From Novosphingobium umbonatum (GTDB lineage Bacteria > Pseudomonadota > Alphaproteobacteria > Sphingomonadales > Sphingomonadaceae): a stretch of 64,000 nt of DNA. Position 1 is the first letter of the stretch. Every line of letters begins with the position of its first letter. The notes under the pieces are model-generated. The model did no database searches. It worked only from the letters and a program-made list of their open reading frames with translations, and had not been told where the DNA came from. The position numbers and the translations under genes were made by a program. This document shows, one piece after another, positions 37,195-45,941 of the stretch. The DNA lies in the NCBI RefSeq assembly GCF_004005905.1, contig NZ_SACO01000012.1:1-64000 (forward strand), given 5' to 3'.

Positions 37195-37387
37195 TAGCTA
37201 ATCGTCGAGCGTTCAGATTTGCCCGCGCCCAGCCATCTCGGCCAGCCTGCAACCCGCTGGAGTGGCCTCAGAGCAGCATCGGTATCGGTGTCCAGAGGGC
37301 CTAGAACAGCGCTCACGATTATATCGCCGTGATACTCCACAACAGAGGTTGATCGCTCCTGTGCCCTGCACAAGGCGTGCAAAGGAA

Positions 37388-37420
37388 AGGGGCCGGAAAG
37401 CGTAATGCTCTCCGGCCCCT
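37388..37420 (-). terminator. Rho-independent terminator of rne
   Basis: AGGGGCCGGA (37388-37397) pairs with TCCGGCCCCT (37411-37420). On the minus strand the hairpin is followed by TTTCCTTT. It lies 25 bases beyond the rne stop. Confidence 0.88.
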
Positions 37421-37444
37421 GTTTAGGCGACTAAAGGGTAAAGT

Positions 37445-40207
37445 TTAGTCTTCCTTGCTTTCATCCAGACCTAGCACGGTGGTCGTGCGCTGCCACCAAC
37501 CACGACGCGGGGCGGGGGCGGGTTCGTCCACAGCGGGCTCTGCTTCTGCCTTGGGCGCAGCTTCCACGACAGGCGCAGCTTCTGCTTCAGCGACAGGGGC
37601 TTCCACCTTCTTCTTGCGCACGCGCTTGGGCTTGGCAGGTGCTTCCGCGGCAGGCTCCACCGCCACGGCCGCTGCTTCTTCGGCCACCGCGTCCACCTTC
37701 TTCTTGCGCACGCGCTTGGGTTTGGCAGGAGCTGCCTCGGTGGTCGCTTCAGCAGGCGCGGCTTCCGCCTCCGCTTCTACAGCCACGACTTCCGCCTTCT
37801 TGCGACGCGGTGCGCGCTTGGCCTTGGGCTTGGGCCCTTCTTCGGTTGCGGCTTCAGCTACGGCTTCCACAACCGGTTCCGCGACAGGAGCAGGCGCAGC
37901 CTCTACGACAGCCTCGACCGGTGCTTCCACCACGTCATCGGCAGCTTCGCCTTCAGCTTCGGCACCGGCTTCTTCGTTGCCCTGTGCTTCGCCCTGTTCG
38001 CCACGGCCACGACCACGACGACGCTTGCGGCGGCGGCGCTTGCGGGTTTCGCTATCGGCAGCTTCACCGCCATTGTCGCCAGCGACCTCGCTAGCTTCAC
38101 CGGCTTCGGCGTCTTCGCCTTCACCTTCGTCGGAGGTCTCTTCCTCGGCGCCTGCCTCACCGTTCACGCCATCTTCGCGGCGGTCACGGCCACGGCCACG
38201 GCGGCGCTTGCGGCGCTTGCGACGGTTGACATCATCGCCTTCGCCCTCGCTGTCACCGCGCTCGCTACGGGCGTCTTCGACGGCTTCTTCGGCCTCGTCT
38301 TCAAACTCTTCCTCGGGCAGATCGTCGAAATCTTCCTCGATGATGATCGGTTCGAAACGGGGCACGAATTCGTTGCGCGGACCGGAGGAAATGACGCGCA
38401 TCTTCGCGCCTTCATTCTCGCCTTCGGGGATCACTTCCACGTTCACGCCATAGCGATGCTCGATCTCGGCCAGATCCCCACGCTTGTGGTTCAGCACATA
38501 GACCGCCGCTTCCTGGCTGGCATACAGCGTGATGTAGATGCCCTTGCCCTTGGCGGCTTCATCCTCGATCAGACGCAGCGCCGACAGGCCCGCCGAACCG
38601 GCGGTGCGGACCAGACCCGAACCATCGCAATGCGGGCAGGAACGCGTGGTGGCTTCCAGCACACCGGTACGCAGGCGCTGGCGGCTCATTTCCATCAGGC
38701 CGAAGGAAGAGATGCGACCCACCTGAATGCGCGCGCGATCGTTCTTCAGCGCGTCCTTCATGGCCTTCTCGACCTTGCGGACGTTCGAGCCATATTCCAT
38801 GTCGATGAAGTCGATCACGACCAGACCAGCCATATCGCGCAGGCGCAACTGGCGGGCGATTTCGCGCGCGGCTTCAAGGTTAGTGGCAACAGCGGTCTGC
38901 TCGATGCCATGCTCCTTGGTCGAACGGCCCGAGTTAATGTCGATCGACACCAGCGCTTCGGTCGGGTTGATGACAATATAGCCACCCGATTTCAGCTGCA
39001 CCACCGGATCATACATAGCCGAAAGCTGGTCTTCCGCGCCAAAGCGCTGGAACAGCGGCACCGGATCGGCATAATGCTTCACGCGGCGGGCATGGCTGGG
39101 CATCAACAGCTTCATGAAATCGCGGGCGGCGCGATAGCCGTCATCGCCCTCGACAATCACTTCCTCGATCTCGCGGTTGTAAATGTCGCGGATGGCACGC
39201 TTGATCAGATCGCTGTCCGAATGGATCAGCGCAGGGGCGGCCGACTTCAAGGTGATTTCGCGAATATCGTCCCACAGGCGGGCCAGATAGTCGAAGTCGC
39301 GCTTGATTTCGGTCTTGGTGCGCTGAAGGCCGGCAGTACGCACGATGCAGCCCATGCTCTTGGGCAGGTCCATCTCGGCAATGATGCTCTTCAAACGCTT
39401 GCGGTCAGCCACGCTGGAAATCTTGCGGCTGATGCCGCCGCCATGGCTGGAATTGGGCATCAGCACGCAATAGCGGCCCGCCAGCGACAGATAGGTGGTC
39501 AGAGCCGCGCCCTTGTTGCCGCGCTCTTCCTTCACCACCTGCACCAACAGCACCTGACGGCGATGGATGACGTCCTGAATCTTGTAACGGCGGCGCAGAG
39601 CCATACGCTTGGCGCGCAGTTCTTCGGCTTCCTTGGCATGGCCTGCCGAGCGGCCCTGACGGCGGCGGCGGCCGCGCTGGTGGCCAGCTTCCTCGGCGGC
39701 TTCCTCGGCTTCATGGTCGCCGTCAAAGCCTTCTTCGACATGGCCAGCCTCGATCGTGGCCACGCTGCCCTTTTCGGACGTGTCCACCTCGATCAGCGAG
39801 CCAGCATCTTCCACGCTGCCACCGGCGAAATCATCGGCCAGACCTTCGCCCAGCTCGTCATCGCCCATGAAGTCTTCTTCACCCTCGGCCACGGCGCGCA
39901 GGGCGGCTTCTTCTTCCGCATGGGCGGCCTCTTCGGCCAGCAGGGCCTCGCGGTCTTCCTTGGGGATCTGGTAATAATCGGGGTGGATTTCGGAAAAGGC
40001 GAGGAAACCGTGACGGTTGCCGCCGAAATCGACAAAAGCGGCCTGCAGCGAGGGCTCTACTCGCGTGACCTTGGCCAGATAAATATTGCCTTTGATCTGC
40101 TTGTGATCGGCAGAATCAAAGTCGAATTCCTCAATACGGTTGCCCTTGAGGACCGCCACGCGCGTTTCTTCGCGGTGGCGCGCATCGATCAGCATGCGCG
40201 TTGACAT
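37445..40207 (-). CDS. rne: Ribonuclease E
   Basis: RNase E starts most mRNA decay and matures rRNA and tRNA. The 920-residue protein opens with MSTRMLIDARHREETRVAV and an S1 domain (about 35-230) interrupted by an acidic insertion of roughly 130 residues. The catalytic core follows, with LVVIDFIDM (catalytic Asp), GRISSFGLMEMSRQRL (second Asp region in the family) and the zinc link CPHCDGSG. After about residue 600 the tail is a disordered scaffold of acidic blocks, two Arg-rich stretches (KRRKRRRGRGRDRR, RKRRRRKRRRGRGRG) and a duplicated KPKRVRKKKV. The start is set by the family sequence, with GGAG upstream. The long tail argues for RNase E over RNase G. Confidence 0.95.
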   Translation of the reverse strand: MSTRMLIDARHREETRVAVLKGNRIEEFDFDSADHKQIKGNIYLAKVTRVEPSLQAAFVDFGGNRHGFLAFSEIHPDYYQIPKEDREALLAEEAAHAEEEAALRAVAEGEEDFMGDDELGEGLADDFAGGSVEDAGSLIEVDTSEKGSVATIEAGHVEEGFDGDHEAEEAAEEAGHQRGRRRRQGRSAGHAKEAEELRAKRMALRRRYKIQDVIHRRQVLLVQVVKEERGNKGAALTTYLSLAGRYCVLMPNSSHGGGISRKISSVADRKRLKSIIAEMDLPKSMGCIVRTAGLQRTKTEIKRDFDYLARLWDDIREITLKSAAPALIHSDSDLIKRAIRDIYNREIEEVIVEGDDGYRAARDFMKLLMPSHARRVKHYADPVPLFQRFGAEDQLSAMYDPVVQLKSGGYIVINPTEALVSIDINSGRSTKEHGIEQTAVATNLEAAREIARQLRLRDMAGLVVIDFIDMEYGSNVRKVEKAMKDALKNDRARIQVGRISSFGLMEMSRQRLRTGVLEATTRSCPHCDGSGLVRTAGSAGLSALRLIEDEAAKGKGIYITLYASQEAAVYVLNHKRGDLAEIEHRYGVNVEVIPEGENEGAKMRVISSGPRNEFVPRFEPIIIEEDFDDLPEEEFEDEAEEAVEDARSERGDSEGEGDDVNRRKRRKRRRGRGRDRREDGVNGEAGAEEETSDEGEGEDAEAGEASEVAGDNGGEAADSETRKRRRRKRRRGRGRGEQGEAQGNEEAGAEAEGEAADDVVEAPVEAVVEAAPAPVAEPVVEAVAEAATEEGPKPKAKRAPRRKKAEVVAVEAEAEAAPAEATTEAAPAKPKRVRKKKVDAVAEEAAAVAVEPAAEAPAKPKRVRKKKVEAPVAEAEAAPVVEAAPKAEAEPAVDEPAPAPRRGWWQRTTTVLGLDESKED

Positions 40208-40962
40208 TGTGTAATCTCCGGAGGCGTCCGGCGCTGCCAAGGGCTGTTTGCCCATCGGCCCGCTGCGCGACGCCTGATATCGTGAACTGTTGGGGGGCAT
40301 CGCCGGTGGCTTGGCATGGCATAGGGCCATCCCTGTCCTGCAAGGCGATGAAAGGCGTTTCGCCGCCATGGCCATGCGCAGAGATCATGCTCTGCGCAAG
40401 GTGGGCGGCTGTTTGCGTGTCTGCAAAGCGGATGGGGCGCTTGATTTGACTAAGCGCTGGCCGTGGCGTGGATGCCGAAATGGCTGCCATCGGCCCGAAC
40501 ACCGCCCACGCCGCAGGCCCGCCAAGGGGCTCTGCATCACGGAACGGGTTACGGCTCATCATACTTGCATCAACCTGTTGCATCCGGCCCTTGTTGTATG
40601 GGCCAAATGTGTGCCGGTTTGCGGACCTGTATCCCTTTTTATCCGCGCGTTTTTCCGTCCGCTTCTCCACATGCCCGCTTGTCGCGGGCGATGCTGGCGC
40701 CGAAGCCGGTTTTGGGGGCTGCCTTTGCGTCTGTTGCGCATGGGGCATTCCGTTGTCCGGCGGCAAAACTCGCGGGGACATGGTTTCCCCGGTTCTTGCT
40801 TGCTAGCACCCATCAACCCCATGGGCAAGTTTATTGCGGCATCGGCATTATTGCGTGATTTTATGTGCCAGCGCGGATTTTCTGTCGTCTTTGATCCATT
40901 ACGGCGTCAAGCTGGCCCTATCGGACCTAAATCATTGCGTGGCGCGCAACGGCGGCCTACGG
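40208..40962. other. Long divergent intergenic region between rne and the amidase gene
   Basis: This is the longest gap in the window, about 755 bases between the rne start and the amidase start. It must contain the promoters of both genes. Frames open across it on both strands (for example 40290-40979 on the plus strand) have no family-like sequence. A long rne leader is expected, because RNase E regulates its own mRNA through its 5' untranslated region in E. coli; the sequence alone does not show the mechanism here. Confidence 0.55.
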
Positions 40963-42012
40963 ATGGTTACGCAGAATAACAGGTTGTCCTTCATGCCCTT
41001 TGCTTCCGATTCCGCCCGTCCGATTGCGCTACCCGATGGCGCGGGGCCGGTTCAGGCCGTTGCGCAGGATGTTGAGGGGCAGGGGCGCGAATTGGTGCCA
41101 GTGCTGGGTTGGCGGCGCGGTCTGGTGCTGGGATTGGTGGCCTTTGCGCCTTTGCTGACCCTGGGTGCGGTGGTCGCGGTGAATATGGCCATGGGGCAAT
41201 CGACCTTTCCGCCTTCCTATGCCGCGCGGATCGAATTGCCCGCCAATGCGGTGCAGATCGGATTGCCATCGATCGAAGGGCCTGCCGATCCTACGCGGCC
41301 TTTGGTGGTGATCGATGCGGGGCATGGCGGCCATGATCCGGGCGCGCATGGTCCGGCCTCGGGTGGCGGCACCCATATTGAAAAGGATATGACGCTGGCC
41401 CTTGCCTTGGCCTTGCGGGATCAATTGCTGGCCAAGGGCGGGGTGCGGGTGGCGCTGACACGCAGCAGCGACCGCTATCTGTTGCTGGAGGAGCGTTCGG
41501 GCATTGCGCGGCGGATGAAGGCCGATCTGTTCATCTCGATCCATGCCGACAGCGCCGAGGTGGAAGGGGCCAGCGGGGCGACGATCTATACTTTGTCGCA
41601 ACGGGGTTCTTCGGAAGAAGCGGAGCGTTTGGCCAATGCCGAAAACCGCGCCGACACGGTCAATGGCGTGCCTCTGGCGCAAACCAGCAGCAGCGTCTCG
41701 GCCATTCTGGTCGATCTGGCGCAGCGCCATGTGGCGGAACTGGCCGATGATTTTGTCAAACTGGTGCTGCGCGAAGGGGAGGGGCACATCGCCTTCCGCG
41801 CCAATCCGGTGCAGTCGGCGGCCTTTGTGGTGCTCAAATCCCCCGATGTGCCCTCGGTGCTGTTCGAGGCGGGCTATATCACCAATCCCACGGATGCCGA
41901 GCGCCTCCATTCGCCGCAGGGGCGCAAGGAATTTGCCTCGGCCACCGCGCAGGCGATCCGTTTGTTCTTTGTGCGTGAAAGATCAGCCGAAGTTTTGCCC
42001 GCTGGAATGTGA
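40963..42012 (+). CDS. N-acetylmuramoyl-L-alanine amidase (Amidase_3)
   Basis: This AmiC-like enzyme cuts the amide bond between MurNAc and the peptide, mostly during septum splitting. The C-terminal domain shows the zinc ligands in DAGHGGHDPG, HIEKDM and ISIHAD, and the catalytic Glu in LFEAGYITNP. Near the N terminus is one membrane helix (about residues 53-75) instead of a cleaved signal or AMIN domain. The start is uncertain: ATG 40963 and ATG 40993 are both in frame, with weak ribosome binding sites. PBP1a follows after 70 bases, so both probably act in the same wall-building operon. Confidence 0.9.
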   Translation: MVTQNNRLSFMPFASDSARPIALPDGAGPVQAVAQDVEGQGRELVPVLGWRRGLVLGLVAFAPLLTLGAVVAVNMAMGQSTFPPSYAARIELPANAVQIGLPSIEGPADPTRPLVVIDAGHGGHDPGAHGPASGGGTHIEKDMTLALALALRDQLLAKGGVRVALTRSSDRYLLLEERSGIARRMKADLFISIHADSAEVEGASGATIYTLSQRGSSEEAERLANAENRADTVNGVPLAQTSSSVSAILVDLAQRHVAELADDFVKLVLREGEGHIAFRANPVQSAAFVVLKSPDVPSVLFEAGYITNPTDAERLHSPQGRKEFASATAQAIRLFFVRERSAEVLPAGM

Positions 42013-42082
42013 TTGGCCCGCGCCGCGCGATGCAATCCCTCTGGCCTAGCACGCCGCCGCCATGCTAGGGGCTGGCCCCGAT

Positions 42083-44662
42083 ATGGCCGACCAGCATAGT
42101 GACCCGACCCCGCCCGAAGGCGGTCCTGCTTCCTCCCCTGTGCAAGAGGACGCCACGCGCCTGCGGTTGAAGCGCGGGCGTAATGCGGTTCTGCTGGCGG
42201 GCAGCGCCTTTGGCAGCCGTCTTGCTCCGGCGCGCGACTGGTTTGTGGAGCGTTGGCAGGGCGGGCGCGCCTTTCGCATCGGGGCCAGCATTCTGGGTGG
42301 CGGTGCGCTGCTTTATGGCGCTTTGTGGTTCACGGTTTTGCGCAATCTGCCCTCGGCGGAATCCTTGCTGACCTATCAGCCGCCCTTGCCAACCATGGTG
42401 CGCGGATCGGATGGGGCGACCATCTATTCCTATGCCCGCGAACGCCGCGTCCAATTGCGCTTCGTCGATTTCCCCAAGCCAATGGTCAACGCCTTCCTTT
42501 CGGCGGAGGACAAAAACTTCTTCAGCCATGGCGGGGTGGACTTGCTGGGGCTGGGGCAGGCGGTGGTCGATTACGCCATGAAATTCGGTTCGGGTGAGCG
42601 CGCCCGTGGCGGTTCGACGATTACACAGCAGGTGGCCAAGAATATCCTGCTGGGCGATGAATATTCGATCAGCCGCAAGTTGAAGGAAATGATCGTCGCC
42701 TTCCGCATCGAAGGCGTTCTGAACAAGCAGCAGATCCTTGAGCTTTACCTCAACGAAATTCCGCTGGGCCGACAAAGCTTTGGCGTGCAGGCCGCCGCCC
42801 GCGCCTATTTTGGCAAGGATGTGGACCAGTTGGCGCTGCATGAAGTGGCCTTTCTGGCTGTGCTGCCCAAGGCGCCCGAAACCTATGGCCGCGCCAAATT
42901 TGCCGACAAGGCGATGACGCGCCGCAATTGGGTGCTGGACCAGATGGTCAAGAACGGCTTTGTCGACGCCGCCAGCGCCGCCGCTGCCAAGGCGCAGCCT
43001 TTGGGCCTGATCCAGCGCCATGCCGAAACCTATGACCCTTCGGTGGGCTATTTCGTCGAAGATGTTCGCCGCCAATTGATCGAGAAATATGGCGAAAAGG
43101 CCGAGGACGGGCCAAACAGCGTCTATGCGGGCGGTTTGTGGGTGCGCACCTCGCTGGATAGCGAATTCCAGAAAGCGGCGCAGGAGGCTTTGCGCAATGG
43201 CCTGCTCCGCTATTCGGCGGGTAAGGGCTGGCATGGGCCCATCGCCCATATCGATCTGGACCCTGACCATTGGCAGGGGCAACTGGCTTCGCTCAACAAG
43301 AGCATCGCCTATCAGAATTGGCGGGTGGGCGTGGTGCTGTCGCGCGGGGCTTCGGGCAAGGTGGGCTTTGCCGATGGCACGACGGCGGCGCTGACGGGCC
43401 TTGTCGATGGCGTGCGGCGCGGTGATGTGGTGACGGTGGCGCCTGTGGGTGCGGGCACCTATGGGCTGCGCATCCTGCCCGGCGTGGGCGGCGGCATGTT
43501 GGTCGAACAGCCCGGCACGGGGCGGGTGCTGGCCATGGCTGGCGGTTTTGACTTTGGCCTCGACAGTTTCAATCGCGCCACGCAGGCCCAGCGCCAGCCC
43601 GGCTCCACCATCAAGCCTTTCGTCTATGCCACCGGTCTCGACAATGGCATGACCCCCGCCAGCATGGTGGCCGATCAGCCTTTCTGCGTTTACCAAGGCG
43701 CGGGGCTGGGCGAGAAATGCTTCAAAAACTTTGACAATCGCGGCGTGGGCGGCGTGCATACCATGCGCTGGGGCCTTGAACAGTCGCGCAACCTGATGAC
43801 GGTGCATATCGCCGACCAGACCGGCATGGACAAGGTGGTAAAGACCTTTGCCAATGTCGGCATCGGCAAATATCCGCCCTATTTCGCCTTTGCGCTGGGC
43901 GCGGGCGAAACCACCGTGGCGCAGATGGTCAATGCCTATGCCGCGCTTGCCGCCAATGGTATCCAGCACGAACAGACGCTGATCGACTATATTCAGGACC
44001 GCCATGGCAAGGTGATCTGGAAGTCTGACCAGCGGGCCTGTAACAATTGCAACCTGCCCGATTGGGATGGCAAGCCCATGCCCCGCTTTGCCCCGCGCGG
44101 GCGGCAGGTGATGGATGCGCGCACCGCCTATCAAACCGTGCATATGCTGGAAGGCGTGGTGACGCGCGGCACGGCGGCCACTCTGCATGACCTTGGCCTG
44201 CCGCTGTTTGGCAAGACCGGCACCACTACCGGCCCCACCAATGTATGGTTTGTGGGCGGATCGCAGAAAGTCGTCGGCGGGGTCTATATGGGCTATGACA
44301 AGCCGGTGTCGCTGGGCGGCTATGTGCAGGGTGGCACCTATGCCGCGCCGATCTTCAAGCAATTCGTGCAATTGACCAAGCCGCGTTGGGACCACACGCC
44401 TTTCGTGGCCCCCGCCGGTATCCGCATGGTCAAAATCAGCCGCTCTACCGGACAGCCGGTGTTTGGCGGCGTGGCGGGCACCGATCCCAAGGCCGAAGTG
44501 ATCTGGGAAGCGTTCAAGCCCGAAACCCAGCCCGAACGCGGCAGCCGTCTCGAGCAGGTCGCCGCCAAGCGCAGCGAATTGCTGGAAGCGATCCGCCGCG
44601 GCTTTGACGCGATTGGCGGTCGCGTCAGCCATGGTGGCGAGGATATGGTGGTGGAGCAATAA
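42083..44662 (+). CDS. mrcA: Penicillin-binding protein 1A, class A
   Basis: A bifunctional peptidoglycan synthase of about 859 residues. A cytoplasmic tail and one membrane helix (about 75-95) come first. The glycosyltransferase domain has the catalytic Glu in EDKNFFSHGG (near 142) and GGSTITQQVAKN. The transpeptidase has the active-site Ser in GSTIKPF (near 506), SRN and KTGTT (near 710). The protein fits PBP1A in length. ATG 42083 has AGGGG upstream; an earlier ATG at 42062 is also possible. It follows the amidase gene. Confidence 0.94.
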   Translation: MADQHSDPTPPEGGPASSPVQEDATRLRLKRGRNAVLLAGSAFGSRLAPARDWFVERWQGGRAFRIGASILGGGALLYGALWFTVLRNLPSAESLLTYQPPLPTMVRGSDGATIYSYARERRVQLRFVDFPKPMVNAFLSAEDKNFFSHGGVDLLGLGQAVVDYAMKFGSGERARGGSTITQQVAKNILLGDEYSISRKLKEMIVAFRIEGVLNKQQILELYLNEIPLGRQSFGVQAAARAYFGKDVDQLALHEVAFLAVLPKAPETYGRAKFADKAMTRRNWVLDQMVKNGFVDAASAAAAKAQPLGLIQRHAETYDPSVGYFVEDVRRQLIEKYGEKAEDGPNSVYAGGLWVRTSLDSEFQKAAQEALRNGLLRYSAGKGWHGPIAHIDLDPDHWQGQLASLNKSIAYQNWRVGVVLSRGASGKVGFADGTTAALTGLVDGVRRGDVVTVAPVGAGTYGLRILPGVGGGMLVEQPGTGRVLAMAGGFDFGLDSFNRATQAQRQPGSTIKPFVYATGLDNGMTPASMVADQPFCVYQGAGLGEKCFKNFDNRGVGGVHTMRWGLEQSRNLMTVHIADQTGMDKVVKTFANVGIGKYPPYFAFALGAGETTVAQMVNAYAALAANGIQHEQTLIDYIQDRHGKVIWKSDQRACNNCNLPDWDGKPMPRFAPRGRQVMDARTAYQTVHMLEGVVTRGTAATLHDLGLPLFGKTGTTTGPTNVWFVGGSQKVVGGVYMGYDKPVSLGGYVQGGTYAAPIFKQFVQLTKPRWDHTPFVAPAGIRMVKISRSTGQPVFGGVAGTDPKAEVIWEAFKPETQPERGSRLEQVAAKRSELLEAIRRGFDAIGGRVSHGGEDMVVEQ

Positions 44663-44666
44663 GCTC

Positions 44667-45425
44667 CTAGAATGTGTTTTTAGCCTCGCGCAGGGCGGCA
44701 AAGGCGGTGATGGCATCGCCGCCCCAGCGGGCCTGAATCTCCGGCGCATCGGCGCGCAGGAAAGGATTGGTGGCAAGCTCGCGCCCCAGCGGGAAGGGCA
44801 CGGTCGGCTCTCCGCTGCCGCAGAGGCCTGCCACATCCTGCGCATAATCGGCCAAGGCGGCATTGTCCGGATCGGCATGGCGGGCAAATTTGGCGTTGCT
44901 GGCCGTATATTCATGGGCGCAATAAAGCATGGTTTCGGGCGGCAGCGCTTTGAGCCTTTTCAGTGAGGCCCAGAACTGCTCCGCCGTGCCTTCAAACATC
45001 CGTCCGCAGCCCAGCGCAAACAAAGCGTCGCCCACAAAGGCCACGCCCGCCTCTGGCAGGTAATAGGCCACATGGCCCACCGTATGCCCGCCCACATTGA
45101 TGACCTGCGCGGTCAACCCGCCCAGCGCCACCGTGTCGCCCTGATCCACCTTCCGGTCCACGCCCTCGATCTTGGCCGCATCGCCCGCAGGCGCGGTGAT
45201 GCTGGCCCCCGTGGCGGCCTTGATCTCCAGATTGCCGCCCGCGTGGTCCTTATGCCAATGCGTGTTCCACACCTGCGTAATCCGCCAGCCTTTCAGCCTG
45301 GCCTGATCGAGATATTCCTCCGCCTCGGGCGTATCGATGCAGGCCGTTTCCCCGCTTTGCGCATCGTGGATCAAAAAGCCGTAATTGTCCGAAAGGCAGG
45401 GGAATTGATGGATGAGCAGGGGCAT
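44667..45425 (-). CDS. gloB: Hydroxyacylglutathione hydrolase (glyoxalase II)
   Basis: GloB hydrolyses S-lactoylglutathione to lactate and glutathione, the second step of methylglyoxal removal. The 252-residue metallo-beta-lactamase-fold protein has THWHKDHAGG, GGHTVGHVAYY, VGDALFALGCGRMFEG and the C-terminal LGRELATNPFLR typical of glyoxalase II. A run of nine A residues ends in the A of the ATG start, and no ribosome binding site is evident. It converges on the PBP1a gene with four bases between stops. Upstream lies the repeat-rich region. Confidence 0.95.
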   Translation of the reverse strand: MPLLIHQFPCLSDNYGFLIHDAQSGETACIDTPEAEEYLDQARLKGWRITQVWNTHWHKDHAGGNLEIKAATGASITAPAGDAAKIEGVDRKVDQGDTVALGGLTAQVINVGGHTVGHVAYYLPEAGVAFVGDALFALGCGRMFEGTAEQFWASLKRLKALPPETMLYCAHEYTASNAKFARHADPDNAALADYAQDVAGLCGSGEPTVPFPLGRELATNPFLRADAPEIQARWGGDAITAFAALREAKNTF

Positions 45426-45480
45426 TTTTTTTTGGGGTGGCCTTGTTGATGGCGTTTGATGTGCCTTGTGTAGCCTTTTT

Positions 45481-45519
45481 GCCTCCGGCGGGCAAAGGGA
45501 CTCGTTCCTTTGCGATCCC
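45481..45519 (+). repeat. Dispersed intergenic hairpin repeat, copy B
   Basis: It starts GCCTCCGGCGGGC, then the hairpin GCAAAGGGA / CTCG / TTCCTTTGC (45492-45513) and GATCCC. Compared with copy C, both sides of the stem have changed (GGGC to GGGA, GCCC to TTCC) with pairing kept, and the loop is CTCG instead of GGGG. It lies 56 bases upstream of gloB. Confidence 0.8.
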
Positions 45520-45723
45520 TTTATTGAATATGGTTTTGGGGTTATTTTGAAGGAAGTTTCTTTTTCAATGACTTATGTGATTGCACTAAATGCAAGTTGA
45601 TAAAACACAAGCGCAGAGCCTGTTTTTTCCTGAACCAGTTCCAACCATGAGAAAGAGCGCCACGAGTATGACGCTCTTTGGCTGTGTAGGACAGGGGAGG
45701 GGGATCGTTGGGTGGAGTTAGTT

Positions 45724-45764
45724 GCCTCCGGCGGGCAAAGGGCGGGGGCCCTTTGCAAACCCTT
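45724..45764 (+). repeat. Dispersed intergenic hairpin repeat, copy C
   Basis: Copy with GCCTCCGGCGGGC and the hairpin GCAAAGGGC / GGGG / GCCCTTTGC (45735-45756), then AAACCC. This is the clearest example: a perfect 9-bp stem with a GGGG loop. It lies to the left of the esterase gene, in inverted orientation relative to copy D on its right. Confidence 0.85.
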
Positions 45765-45941
45765 TAATGAGTGGTCCGCGGGAGGCTGCGTCGGGTTAGG
45801 GGAAAGGTTAGCAGGATTTAGGCCGCTTCGCGGGATGGGCGGGAAGTGGACATTTCTCCCGTTTCAGGGCCGTCCTTCGAACGGCAGGTATAGCCATAAA
45901 CTGCGGCTAATGGACTAACGTCATGAATATTCGCATCTAAA

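Larger units (their letters stand above)
36977..37444. other. Intergenic region between atpF and rne
   Basis: Outside the two terminators (37004-37030 and 37388-37420), about 350 bases are left without a gene. A structured segment at 37138-37194 has nested inverted repeats. A 62-codon frame on the minus strand (37382 down to 37194) has no recognisable product and no ribosome binding site, and I do not call it. Confidence 0.5.
45426..45941. other. Repeat-bearing intergenic region between gloB and the esterase
   Basis: The 516-base gap contains two copies of the dispersed hairpin repeat, both in the plus orientation (45481-45519 and 45724-45764), and AT-richer DNA between them. A 61-codon minus-strand frame here (45573-45758) begins inside the repeat; its first residues QRAPALCPPEA recur in frames over the other copies, which shows they are repeat-derived and not genes. 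Confidence 0.7.

Noticed and set aside
37194..37382. 62-codon minus-strand frame between atpF and rne
   Set aside because: No ribosome binding site, no recognisable product, and part of it covers inverted-repeat DNA.
40290..40979. 229-codon frame in the rne-amidase gap
   Set aside because: Rich in Arg, Cys and Trp with no family-like segment and no ribosome binding site; it overlaps the amidase start.
42065..44914. A 949-codon open frame antisense to PBP1a
   Set aside because: No recognisable motif, while the plus strand encodes a complete PBP1a with all active-site motifs.
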